14,670 nucleotides of DNA, from positions 1 through 14,670 of the forward strand of contig RFZE01000031.1 in assembly GCA_009920875.1 (NCBI GenBank), written 5' to 3'. The translations under genes and the position numbers were made by a program. This DNA comes from Alphaproteobacteria bacterium (GTDB lineage: Bacteria; Pseudomonadota; Alphaproteobacteria; RS24). The notes beneath the pieces are model-generated. The model was not told the origin of the DNA, searched no databases, and worked only from the letters and a program-made list of their open reading frames with translations. Shown piece after piece: positions 6,479 to 13,891 of this stretch. Every line of letters begins with the position of its first letter. The first letter of the stretch is position 1.

Positions 6479-7331
6479 AACGCCAACTCACCATAGGCGG
6501 CATGGAGCTGAGAATGCTTTCGACATTGCCGCCGGTTTTCAGGCCGAACATGGTGCCGCGGTCATATAAGAGATTGAACTCGACATAGCGGCCGCGGCGT
6601 TGCATTTGCTCGTCGCGCATCGCCTCATCATAGGGCAGGTTGATGCGCCGCGCCGCAATTTCAGGATAAACTTCGACAAAGGCGCGCCCGACATCTTGCG
6701 TGAAGGCGAAATCGGCATCCCAATCGCCGCTATCGAGATGGTCATAAAAAATGCCGCCCATGCCGCGCGTTTCATTGCGGTGCGGCAAGAAAAAGTAATG
6801 ATCGCATTCTTCTTTAAAGCGCGGATAGTAAGTGGCGTCATGCTTGTCACAGGCCGCTTTGAACGCGCCGTGAAACTCAACCGTGTCTTCATGGTCTTGC
6901 CTGCGTGCCGCATCCAACATGGGCGTTAAATCGCCGCCGCCGCCAAACCAGCCCTTGGTGGTCACCACCATGCGCGTATTCATATGCGCGGTCGGCGCAT
7001 TGGGGTTGGTCGGGTGAATAATCACGGAAATGCCACCGGCCCAAAAGCGCGGGTCGTCTAGAGCACCCGCCACTTGCTTGCGGAACTCTTCTGAAAACTC
7101 GCCATAAACTGTGGAGATATGCACGCCTGCTTTTTCAAATGCCGCGCCGTGCAGCATCGACATTTCGCCGCCACCCAGATCTTCAGAACCATCGCCGCGT
7201 GTCCAAGTCTTGCGTTCAAAAACCGCGCCATTGGGCTCAAGCGATTCGAGCCGCGCGCATAAATCGTCCCTTAATGTGCGGAACCAATCGGCGGCGCTTT
7301 GTTTGCGTTGATTCCAGAGAACTTCATCCAC
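6477..7331 (-). CDS. hemF: Oxygen-dependent coproporphyrinogen III oxidase
   Basis: It converts coproporphyrinogen III to protoporphyrinogen IX with O2 in heme synthesis; a cytoplasmic 284-residue enzyme of normal length. Family segments are GGGEMSMLHG (53-62), SVIIHPTNPNAPTAHMNTR (102-120), WFGGGGDLTP (128-137), YYPRFKEECDHYFFLPHRNE (168-187), GMGGIFYDHL (190-199), RRGRYVEFNLLYDRGTMFGL (245-264) and a SMPP end. The start is GTG at 7331-7329, preceded nine bases away by AAGGA; an in-frame TAA three codons upstream rules out a longer product. The stop overlaps a plus-strand hairpin. It is divergent from petABC, which makes heme proteins. Confidence 0.96.
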   Translation of the reverse strand: MDEVLWNQRKQSAADWFRTLRDDLCARLESLEPNGAVFERKTWTRGDGSEDLGGGEMSMLHGAAFEKAGVHISTVYGEFSEEFRKQVAGALDDPRFWAGGISVIIHPTNPNAPTAHMNTRMVVTTKGWFGGGGDLTPMLDAARRQDHEDTVEFHGAFKAACDKHDATYYPRFKEECDHYFFLPHRNETRGMGGIFYDHLDSGDWDADFAFTQDVGRAFVEVYPEIAARRINLPYDEAMRDEQMQRRGRYVEFNLLYDRGTMFGLKTGGNVESILSSMPPMVSWR

Positions 7332-7337
7332 TGTCTT

Positions 7338-7430
7338 TTATCCTTTGCGCGCCATTGCGGCGGTTAGAATTTCGATAATCATTTCAATGCGTTGCAAGCT
7401 ATGCCGCAAGCGGAAAACCGGCTGATTCAT
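7338..7430 (-). CDS. Candidate 30-residue upstream ORF before hemF
   Basis: ATG 7430-7428 opens 30 codons ending with TAA (7340-7338). The stop sits inside the hemF ribosome site (AAAGGATAA). It is in the same frame as hemF, separated by TAA plus two codons. The peptide begins MNQPVFRLRHSLQRIEMIIE and ends TAAMARKG, with codons like the neighbours. There is no clear ribosome site for its ATG, so chance is a serious alternative. If translated, termination at the hemF ribosome site would couple or limit HemF synthesis. Confidence 0.28.
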   Translation of the reverse strand: MNQPVFRLRHSLQRIEMIIEILTAAMARKG

Positions 7431-7473
7431 GCGTCATGGTGACACATTCAGCCAATCAAGCTCTGGCTATAGT

Positions 7474-7501
7474 TTGCGACCACTCGCTGCTTGTATATAA
7501 A
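7474..7501 (+). promoter_or_regulatory. Likely petABC promoter
   Basis: TTGCGA (7474-7479) and TATAAA (7496-7501) are spaced by 16 bases and lie 35 bases before the petA ATG. Start of transcription would be near 7508, giving a short leader that contains AAGGAG at 7524-7529, six bases before the ATG. Confidence 0.55.
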
Positions 7502-7535
7502 GGTCAGGCCGTGAGGGGGCAAGAAGGAGAGCATT

Positions 7536-8063
7536 ATGGCGGACGAACACAATTCTGCTGGCGACGAAACCAATCGTCGCGATTTTCTGTATTTGGCGAC
7601 CGGCGCATTTGCCGCCATTGGTGCCGCAAATATTGCCTGGCCCCTTATCCATCAAATGAATCCTGACGCTTCGGTAAAAGCACTGGCCTCTATCGAGGTC
7701 GATTTGGCGGCCATTGAAACCGGCCAAAGCATTACCGTGACATGGCGCGGCAAGCCGGTGTTTATTCGCCGCCGCACGGAAGGCGAGATTGCCGAAGCGC
7801 GCAGCGTCGCCGAAACAGATATGCCCGACCCGCAAAATGACATTGACCGTGTGCAAAAAGACGAGTGGTTGGTGATGGTCGGCATTTGCACCCATTTGGG
7901 TTGTGTGCCGCTGGGGCAAGCTGGTGATTTTAATGGCTGGTTCTGCCCGTGCCATGGCTCGCATTACGATACATCGGGCCGTATCCGTAAAGGACCGGCA
8001 CCGAAAAATCTTGAAATTCCCTCTTATGAATTTGTCGGCGATAGCCGCATCAAAATTGGATAG
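7536..8063 (+). CDS. petA: Ubiquinol-cytochrome c reductase Rieske iron-sulfur subunit
   Basis: This is the [2Fe-2S] subunit of the cytochrome bc1 complex, which moves one electron from ubiquinol to cytochrome c1 on the periplasmic side. It has 175 residues. An N-terminal NRRDFLYLATGAFAAIG (13-29) is a Tat-type uncleaved anchor with paired arginines. Box I CTHLGC (118-123) and box II CPCHGS (137-142) give ligands C118, H120, C137 and H140, with C123 and C139 for the usual disulfide. GPAP (153-156) is the Pro loop. A strong ribosome site AAGGAG precedes the ATG. It is the first gene of petABC, nine bases before petB. Confidence 0.98.
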   Translation: MADEHNSAGDETNRRDFLYLATGAFAAIGAANIAWPLIHQMNPDASVKALASIEVDLAAIETGQSITVTWRGKPVFIRRRTEGEIAEARSVAETDMPDPQNDIDRVQKDEWLVMVGICTHLGCVPLGQAGDFNGWFCPCHGSHYDTSGRIRKGPAPKNLEIPSYEFVGDSRIKIG

Positions 8064-8072
8064 GACTGATAA

Positions 8073-9305
8073 ATGAGCGGTGAGAGCACATATAATCCGA
8101 GCAATGGGTTCACCAAATGGATGGACTCGCGCCTGCCAATCTTGCGTCTGGCGCATGACAGCTTTGTTGATTATCCGACCCCGAAAAACCTCAATTATTG
8201 GTGGACTTTTGGCGGTATTTTGACCTTCTGCCTCGTCACGCAAATCATTACCGGCATTATTCTCGCCATGCATTACACGCCGCATGTCGATTTTGCCTTT
8301 AATTCGGTCGAACATATCATGCGCAACGTCAATTATGGTTGGCTCATTCGCTATATTCACGCCAATGGCGCGTCCATGTTCTTCCTCGCCGTTTATATTC
8401 ATATTTTCCGCGGCCTGTATTACGGCTCATATAAAGCGCCGCGTGAAGTCTTGTGGATTTTGGGCGTTATCATTTATCTGCTGATGATGGCCGCCGCCTT
8501 TATGGGCTATGTGCTGCCATGGGGGCAAATGAGCCTGTGGGGCGCCACCGTTATCACCAATCTGTTTGGTGCCATTCCGGTGGTCGGCGAAAGCGTCGCC
8601 ATTTGGTTGTGGGGCGGTTACTCAATCGACAATCCGACGCTCAATCGCTTCTTCTCGCTGCATTACCTCATCCCATTCCTGATTTTGGGTGTGGTCATTC
8701 TGCATATTTGGGCATTGCATGTGCCGGGCAATAATAATCCGGTCGGTATTTCGGTCAAAAGCAAGCAAGATACGGTGCCGTTCCACCCTTATTACACGGT
8801 GAAAGACGGCTTCGCTCTGACCGTGTTCCTTATCCTCTTTGCCTATTTCATTTTCTTCGCGCCCAATGTGCTGGGTCACGCAGATAATTACATTCAAGCC
8901 AATCCGCTGGTTACACCGGCGCATATTGTGCCGGAATGGTATTTGCTGCCCTTCTACGCCATTTTGCGCGCCGTGCCCGATAAGCTGGGCGGTGTGGCGC
9001 TGATGTTTGGTGCGATTTTCATTCTGTTCCTGCTGCCCTGGCTGGATACGTCGAAAGTGCGCTCAGCGCGCTATCGCCCGCTGTTCCGCCAATTCTACGC
9101 GCTTCTGGTGCTCGACTGCTTGCTGCTCGGCTATCTCGGCGCGCAACCGGCGGAAGGCATTTACATTGTGCTGGCGCGTATCGGCACGATTTATTACTTC
9201 GCTCATTTCCTGGTCGTCCTGCCGGTGTTGGGCATAGTCGAAAAGCCAAAAGCGGTGCCGGAATCGATATCCGAACCTGTTCTCGGCGCACAACCTGCCG
9301 AATAG
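8073..9305 (+). CDS. petB: Cytochrome b subunit of the bc1 complex
   Basis: This 410-residue integral membrane subunit carries hemes bL and bH and both quinone sites. Heme-ligand histidine pairs are H96/H110 in helix B and H197/H211 in helix D, each pair 14 apart. GYVLPWGQMSLWGATVITNL (145-164) and PEWY (287-290) are the Qo-site signatures. Eight hydrophobic helices are visible, and the length is that of a full alphaproteobacterial cytochrome b (b6 and subunit IV fused). The ribosome site (AGGACTGATAA) is only moderate, as expected inside an operon. It lies between petA and petC with short gaps. Confidence 0.98.
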   Translation: MSGESTYNPSNGFTKWMDSRLPILRLAHDSFVDYPTPKNLNYWWTFGGILTFCLVTQIITGIILAMHYTPHVDFAFNSVEHIMRNVNYGWLIRYIHANGASMFFLAVYIHIFRGLYYGSYKAPREVLWILGVIIYLLMMAAAFMGYVLPWGQMSLWGATVITNLFGAIPVVGESVAIWLWGGYSIDNPTLNRFFSLHYLIPFLILGVVILHIWALHVPGNNNPVGISVKSKQDTVPFHPYYTVKDGFALTVFLILFAYFIFFAPNVLGHADNYIQANPLVTPAHIVPEWYLLPFYAILRAVPDKLGGVALMFGAIFILFLLPWLDTSKVRSARYRPLFRQFYALLVLDCLLLGYLGAQPAEGIYIVLARIGTIYYFAHFLVVLPVLGIVEKPKAVPESISEPVLGAQPAE

Positions 9306-9318
9306 GCTTTGAGGGGGA

Positions 9319-10104
9319 ATGATGATGACGCGATTTGCTTTTAAGGCGGTTCTTGGTGCGGCCATTATGGCGCTTGGCCTGTCTGCACCTGCACATGCCG
9401 CCGGTGATGCGAAAGCACCGGCTGCGATGGAGTGGAGCTTTGACGGTTTGTTCGGCACATATGACCGCGATGCACTGCGTCGGGGCTTTCAGGTCTATAA
9501 AGAGGTTTGCGCCAGCTGCCATTCGCTGAACCAGATTGCTTTCCGCAATCTCAGCCAAGCCGGTGGGCCGGAGTTCTCTGAAGCGGAAGTCAAAGCTATT
9601 GCCCGAGAATATATCGTTGAAGACGGCCCTGATGATTATGGTGATATGTATGAGCGCGCCGCACTGCCGCGCGACAAATTCCCGTCACCCTATCCCAATG
9701 AAAACGCCGCGCGCGCTGCCAATGGCGGTGCCTATCCGCCCGATTTGTCTCTGATCAACAAGGCACGCGGTGGTGGGGCTGATTATGTTCACGCGCTGCT
9801 CAGCGGCTATGAAGATGCGCCGGAAGGCGTCGAAATGCGCCCCGGCCTTTATTACAACCCTTATATGGCCGGCGGTAAAATCGCCATGCCTGCGCCCTTG
9901 CTGGAAGAGCTTGTCGAATATAGCGACGGCACACCGGCCACGGTTGAGCAAATGTCGATGGATGTCACCCATTTCCTTAATTGGACGGCAGAGCCTGAGC
10001 TGGAGCAAAGAAAGCGCATCGGCTTTATGGTGCTCATCTATCTGACAATTTTTGCCGGATTGATGTTCTTCTCCATGCGCAAAATCTGGGCTGATTTGCA
10101 CTGA
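9319..10104 (+). CDS. petC: Cytochrome c1 subunit of the bc1 complex
   Basis: It passes electrons from the Rieske centre to soluble or membrane cytochrome c in the periplasm. It has 261 residues. A Sec signal peptide (residues 1 to about 27, ending SAPAHA) is followed by the mature domain. The c-heme site is CASCH (64-68), the likely axial methionine is M190 in KIAMPAPL, and a C-terminal anchor helix spans about 234-252. The ribosome site GAGGGGGA precedes ATG-ATG-ATG, so the start could be any of three adjacent codons. Cytochrome b and c1 are separate genes here, unlike the fused fbcH of some Rhizobiales. Last gene of petABC; a terminator follows. Confidence 0.98.
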   Translation: MMMTRFAFKAVLGAAIMALGLSAPAHAAGDAKAPAAMEWSFDGLFGTYDRDALRRGFQVYKEVCASCHSLNQIAFRNLSQAGGPEFSEAEVKAIAREYIVEDGPDDYGDMYERAALPRDKFPSPYPNENAARAANGGAYPPDLSLINKARGGGADYVHALLSGYEDAPEGVEMRPGLYYNPYMAGGKIAMPAPLLEELVEYSDGTPATVEQMSMDVTHFLNWTAEPELEQRKRIGFMVLIYLTIFAGLMFFSMRKIWADLH

Positions 10105-10134
10105 CTAAAAGCACCCGCTAGCCGGAACGGGTCG

Positions 10135-10154
10135 CCAACAGCTGACGCTGTTGG
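10135..10154 (+). promoter_or_regulatory. Hairpin in the petC 3' untranslated region
   Basis: CCAACAGC (10135-10142) and GCTGTTGG (10147-10154) form a perfect 8-bp stem with loop TGAC, about 30 bases after the petC stop. No T-run follows, so it may stabilise or process the mRNA rather than end it. Confidence 0.5.
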
Positions 10155-10189
10155 ACGTTGAAGCTTCAGAAAAACTCATGAATTCAAAT

Positions 10190-10219
10190 CCCCGCTTCAG
10201 CAATGAGGCGGGGTTTTTT
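10190..10219 (+). terminator. Rho-independent terminator of petABC
   Basis: CCCCGCTTCA (10190-10199) and TGAGGCGGGG (10204-10213) pair over ten positions (one G-U) around a GCAA tetraloop, followed by six Ts (10214-10219). The T-run overlaps the stop codon of the convergent ychF gene. Confidence 0.92.
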
Positions 10220-11315
10220 AGACGTTAAAGCGGAACAGCATCACATCGCCGTCTTCGACGATGTAGTCTTTGCCTTCTTGGCGCAGGCGACCGGCATCGC
10301 GCGCGCCTGCTTCGCCGTTTAATTCCGTATAATCGGCATAGGCGATGGTTTCGGCCTTGATGAAGCCGCGTTCAAAATCCGAATGAATGACACCGGCTGC
10401 TTGTGGCGCGGCAGTGCCGCGCTTAACCGTCCAGGCGCGGCTTTCTTTCGGGCCGGCGGTGAAATAGGTGATGAGGTCAAGCAACCCATAGCCCTGACGT
10501 ATCAGGCGGTTCAGCCCCGGCTCGGCAAGCCCCAACGTTTCGAGATATTCCAGCCGCTCGGCATCATCAAGTTGCGCCAATTCTTCCTCAATACGGGCGG
10601 AGATAACCACTGCTTCGGCGTTTTCTGCCGCCGCTTTTTCAGCCACTTTGGCCGACAGGCTATTGCCGCTCTCGGCGCTGTCTTCTTCGACATTGCACAC
10701 ATAAATAACCGGCTTTGAGGTAATCAGTTGCAGGTTTTTCCAATCGCGCGCGCGGTTTTCCGGAATATCGGCCTTGCGCGCCGGTCGCCCTTCGCGCAAT
10801 TCAGCCAGCGCCAAATCGACCAATTCCAATTCGGCAATCGCTTCCTTGTCTTTGGTTGTGGCTTTTTTGCGCAAATTGGCTTCGCGTTTTTCAAGGCTTT
10901 CCAAATCGGCCAGCATTAATTCGGTTTCCACCGTATCGGCATCGGCCAGCGGGTCAATCTTGCCTTCAACATGGGTGATGTCGCTATCTTCAAAACAGCG
11001 CAGCACATGGGCAATCGCATCGACCTCGCGAATATTGGCGAGAAATTGATTGCCAAGCCCTTCGCCTTTCGACGCGCCGCGCACCAATCCGGCAATATCA
11101 ACAAAACTCAAGCGGGCGGGAATGCGATTGGCCGATTGGGCGATATCGGCCAGCCGGTCCAGCCGCTCATCGGGCACGGCAACATCACCAATGTTCGGCT
11201 CAATGGTGCAGAAAGGAAAGTTTGCCGCTTGGGCGCTGGCGGTTTTGGTCAGCGCGTTGAAAAGCGTAGATTTGCCCACATTGGGCAGTCCGACAATGCC
11301 GCATTTAAATCCCAT
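10218..11315 (-). CDS. ychF: Redox-regulated ATPase YchF (Obg family)
   Basis: A ribosome-associated P-loop NTPase, 365 residues, that prefers ATP over GTP in characterised relatives. G1 is GLPNVGKS (9-16), the switch segment is FVDIAGLVRGASKGEGLGNQ, and the G4 region reads VCNVEE instead of NKxD, the usual mark of ATP preference. The C-terminal TGS domain ends DGDVMLFRFNV. The start at 11315 is preferred because MGFKCGIVGLPN is the family N-terminus and AGGAAG lies a few bases upstream; the frame is open farther into pth. It overlaps the pth end by 11 bases, so translation is probably coupled. The role is linked to translation and oxidative stress in other bacteria. Confidence 0.97.
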   Translation of the reverse strand: MGFKCGIVGLPNVGKSTLFNALTKTASAQAANFPFCTIEPNIGDVAVPDERLDRLADIAQSANRIPARLSFVDIAGLVRGASKGEGLGNQFLANIREVDAIAHVLRCFEDSDITHVEGKIDPLADADTVETELMLADLESLEKREANLRKKATTKDKEAIAELELVDLALAELREGRPARKADIPENRARDWKNLQLITSKPVIYVCNVEEDSAESGNSLSAKVAEKAAAENAEAVVISARIEEELAQLDDAERLEYLETLGLAEPGLNRLIRQGYGLLDLITYFTAGPKESRAWTVKRGTAAPQAAGVIHSDFERGFIKAETIAYADYTELNGEAGARDAGRLRQEGKDYIVEDGDVMLFRFNV

Positions 11316-11907
11316 TTTCGTCTTCCTGCTCTTCCGTTTCGCCGTGCATGGCTTCCACCACACGGGTTTGATAAGTGGCGTCTTCACCTTTGGCCAGCAA
11401 AGGCGCATGGTCGCATAAAGCGGTTAAGAATTCGGCCAACCAATCGGCATCGGCTTTGGCAAAATCGCCCAGCACGTGATTATTTACTTTGGCTTTGTCA
11501 CCCGGATGGCCAATGCCCAGCCTTGCGCGGCGAAAATCGGCGCCCATATGGGCATTGATGGATTTCAGGCCATTATGTCCGGCAAAGCCGCCGCCACGGC
11601 GCATGCGCAATTTACCGGGCGGTAGGTCAAGCTCGTCGTAAAACACGACAATTTGACTGCCATCAAGTTTGAAGAAGTTAACCGCCTCTGAAACGCTGAC
11701 CCCGCTTTTATTCATGAAGGTTTGCGGTTTCAACAGCAGCACTTTTTCCTGCCCGATTTGCCCCTCAGCCAACAGCCCGTGATATTTTTCCCGAAACGGC
11801 ACAAAATCATAGGCTGCGGCGAGCGCATCTATCGCCATAAAGCCGATATTATGGCGGTTTTTGGCATATTTGGGTTCGGGATTACCGAGGCCGACAAAAA
11901 GCTGCAT
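11305..11907 (-). CDS. pth: Peptidyl-tRNA hydrolase
   Basis: It releases tRNA from peptidyl-tRNAs that drop off ribosomes. It has 200 residues. Key residues are visible by position: N9 in GLGNP, catalytic H19 in NRHNIGF, N66 in TFMNKSG, D91 in YDELDLP, and N112 in GHNGLKS. FRRARLGIGHP (125-135) and VNNHVLGDF (141-149) complete the core. A short acidic extension (GETEEQEDENGI) ends the protein. The ribosome site GGGGAG lies in the 3' arm of a small hairpin (11914-11928), which might moderate initiation. It sits 33 bases after rplY and overlaps ychF, forming one translation-related operon. Confidence 0.97.
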   Translation of the reverse strand: MQLFVGLGNPEPKYAKNRHNIGFMAIDALAAAYDFVPFREKYHGLLAEGQIGQEKVLLLKPQTFMNKSGVSVSEAVNFFKLDGSQIVVFYDELDLPPGKLRMRRGGGFAGHNGLKSINAHMGADFRRARLGIGHPGDKAKVNNHVLGDFAKADADWLAEFLTALCDHAPLLAKGEDATYQTRVVEAMHGETEEQEDENGI

Positions 11908-11913
11908 AAGACA

Positions 11914-11928
11914 CTCCCCAAAAGGGAG
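11914..11928 (-). promoter_or_regulatory. Hairpin covering the pth ribosome site
   Basis: On the minus strand CTCCC pairs with GGGAG around a five-base loop, and the 3' arm is the only good ribosome site for pth. With five G-C-rich pairs it may reduce initiation until ribosomes leaving rplY open it. Confidence 0.4.
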
Positions 11929-11940
11929 GTGGGGCGAAGA

Positions 11941-12624
11941 TTACTCTTCGCCGCCTTCTTCTTCGTCGCCGCTTTCTTCTGCAGCGCCTGCTTCACCTTC
12001 GGTTTCGCCGTCTTCGCCTTCTTCACCGTCGACTGCTTCGGATTCCTCGCTCTTAAGCGCGGCCGGAGCAGCAATGGTGGCAATGGTAAAGTCGCGGTCA
12101 GAAATCACCGGTTCCACGCCTTCGGGCAATGTTACTTCCGAAATGTGGATACTGTCATTCATTTCCGCTTCCGCGAGGTCAAGCTCGATGGTTTCGGGAA
12201 TATTGTCAGCCGGGCAGTTCAGTTCAACCGTATAGCGCACAACGTTCAAAACGCCGCCTTGCTTGAGGCCCGGGCAGGTTTCCTCATTGAGGAAGGTCAC
12301 CGACACTTCAACGGCGATTTTCGCGCCTTTACCGAGGCGCAAGAAATCGGCATGCAGAATATCGTCGCGCACCGGATGCAATTGCACGTCACGGGCAATG
12401 GCGCGCTGTTTTTTGCCGTCAATTTCAATATCCAGCAGCGTGTTCATCATGCGGCCCGTATTGAACAGTTTTTTCACTTCGCCCAAATTAAGAGCGATAC
12501 CTTCAGGGTCTTTTTTGTCCCCATAGATAACGGCCGGCACCAGTCCTTCACGACGCAATGCACGAGCGATCCCCTTACCGGCCCGTTCCCGCTTTTCAGC
12601 GGTAATTTCATAAATATCAGACAT
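11941..12624 (-). CDS. rplY: 50S ribosomal protein L25 (Ctc type)
   Basis: It binds 5S rRNA in the large subunit. At 227 residues it is the long Ctc form: an L25 domain (ITAEKRERAGKGIARALRRE at 7-26, then VPAVIYGDKKDP) followed by a TL5-like beta domain (CPADNIPETIELDLAEAEMNDSIHISEV region). An alanine, glutamate and glycine-rich acidic tail covers about the last 45 residues. A clean ribosome site AAGGAG (12636-12631) is six bases before the ATG. A good promoter and a folded leader of about 90 bases precede it, so it may be controlled separately from prs. Its neighbours prs, pth and ychF are the usual alphaproteobacterial company. Confidence 0.95.
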   Translation of the reverse strand: MSDIYEITAEKRERAGKGIARALRREGLVPAVIYGDKKDPEGIALNLGEVKKLFNTGRMMNTLLDIEIDGKKQRAIARDVQLHPVRDDILHADFLRLGKGAKIAVEVSVTFLNEETCPGLKQGGVLNVVRYTVELNCPADNIPETIELDLAEAEMNDSIHISEVTLPEGVEPVISDRDFTIATIAAPAALKSEESEAVDGEEGEDGETEGEAGAAEESGDEEEGGEE

Positions 12625-12651
12625 TTCTGTCTCCTTGATTAGCGATAAATC

Positions 12652-12708
12652 CCGACAAAACCCATGTTTTGCCGGTCAGACCGGTTTTCCTCCAGGGGTG
12701 CAAAACCG
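12652..12708 (-). promoter_or_regulatory. Structured 5' leader of rplY with alternative hairpins
   Basis: On the minus strand, stem C pairs CGGTTTT (12708-12702) with AAAACCG (12688-12682). Stem A pairs CCGGCAAAAC (12675-12666) with GTTTTGTCGG (12661-12652), ten pairs with one G-U. Stem B (CCGGT/ACCGG, 12684-12672) excludes both. GTTTTGC at 12706-12700 can also compete for the 5' arm of stem A. It lies just before the ribosome site. Confidence 0.5.
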
Positions 12709-12720
12709 TATCGTGAGCGG

Positions 12721-12749
12721 GTTATAGCCGCGTCAGCGCGTGCGCGCAA
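12721..12749 (-). promoter_or_regulatory. Likely rplY promoter
   Basis: On the minus strand, TTGCGC (12749-12744) and TATAAC (12726-12721) have a 17-base spacer. The start would be near 12714, about 90 bases before the rplY ATG and just after the prs stop. It would let rplY-pth-ychF be transcribed without prs. Confidence 0.5.
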
Positions 12750-12760
12750 TGATTAATGAT

Positions 12761-13693
12761 TTAGTCGAAAAGGCTTGAAACCGAGTGCTCATCGGTGGTG
12801 CGGCGCATCGCTTCACCAATCAATTCGGCAATTTTGATGACACCGAATTTGTCAGAGCTCAAAATCGCTTCGGTCGGTTGAATCGTGTCGGTAATCAGCA
12901 GTTTCTCAAGCTGCGAATTATTCACCCGGTTGACCGCTTCGCCCGACAAAACGCCATGCGTGATATAAGCAGAAACCGATTTCGCGCCATTGGCCAGCAA
13001 GGCTTCGGCGGCATTGCACAGCGTGCCGCCGCTATCGACAATATCATCAACCAGCAGACAATGGCGGTTGGTTACATCACCGATAATATTCATCACTTCG
13101 CTTTCACCCGCGCGTTCGCGGCGTTTATCGACAATGGCAAGGTCAGCACCAATGCGATTGCCCAATGCGCGTGTACGCACCACGCCACCGACATCAGGCG
13201 ATACCACCATCAAATCTTGCCCGTTAAAGCGCGCTTTAATGTCATCGACAAATACCGGCGCAGCGAACAGATTATCGGTCGGAATATCGAAAAAGCCTTG
13301 AATTTGTCCGGCGTGCAAATCCAGCGTCAGCACGCGGTCAGCCCCCGCCGCTTCTATCAGATTGGCGACCAGCTTGGCTGAAATGGGCGTGCGCGGCCCG
13401 GGTTTGCGGTCTTGGCGGGCATAACCGAAATAGGGCAGCACAGCCGTGATGCGGCGCGCCGAGGCACGGCGCAGCGCGTCAATAATAATCAGTAATTCCA
13501 TCAAATGGTCATTGGCCGGTGCCGAGGTGGATTGCACGACAAACACATCTTCGCCGCGCATATTTTCCAAAATTTCGACAAATACTTCATTATCGGCAAA
13601 GCGACGCACTGTGCTGTCAGCCAGTGGCACTTTCAAATAGGCGCTGATTTCTTCGGCCAAGGGTAAGTTGCTGTTTCCGGCAATGATTTTCAT
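12761..13693 (-). CDS. prs: Ribose-phosphate pyrophosphokinase (PRPP synthetase)
   Basis: It makes PRPP from ribose-5-phosphate and ATP for nucleotide, histidine and tryptophan synthesis. It has 310 residues, a full class I length. FADNEVFVEI (32-41), QSTSAPANDHLMELL (54-68), PYFGYARQDRK (87-97), DLHAGQIQGFF (125-135) and the PRPP loop DDIVDSGGT (216-224) are intact, with the flexible-loop KRRERAG (190-196). GGAGGG (13706-13701) lies seven bases before the ATG. It heads the minus-strand block prs-rplY-pth-ychF, though rplY probably has its own promoter. Upstream is a 656-bp gene-free region. Confidence 0.98.
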   Translation of the reverse strand: MKIIAGNSNLPLAEEISAYLKVPLADSTVRRFADNEVFVEILENMRGEDVFVVQSTSAPANDHLMELLIIIDALRRASARRITAVLPYFGYARQDRKPGPRTPISAKLVANLIEAAGADRVLTLDLHAGQIQGFFDIPTDNLFAAPVFVDDIKARFNGQDLMVVSPDVGGVVRTRALGNRIGADLAIVDKRRERAGESEVMNIIGDVTNRHCLLVDDIVDSGGTLCNAAEALLANGAKSVSAYITHGVLSGEAVNRVNNSQLEKLLITDTIQPTEAILSSDKFGVIKIAELIGEAMRRTTDEHSVSSLFD

Positions 13694-13891
13694 GACGACG
13701 CCCTCCGAATTGAAGTCTTGTTTTGAATAACAAAGCGGCGGGAGATTCGCTATTTCCCTTTTTGAATTATCCCCGTTTGTGTGAGTTTTTTGACAGTCCT
13801 AAATGGCTTCCCCAATCCCCCCATATCTGTCATAGTCATGTTGTCAGCGCATGGATGGTGCGTTGGCGGGGTCCAAAAAGCCTCTGGTTTG

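Noticed and set aside
7467..8402. 311-codon minus-strand frame across petA and petB
   Set aside because: It is antisense to Rieske and cytochrome b genes with all catalytic motifs, so it is a shadow frame.
11722..12642. 306-codon plus-strand frame
   Set aside because: It is antisense to pth and rplY, rich in phenylalanine from the acidic tail of L25 read backwards.
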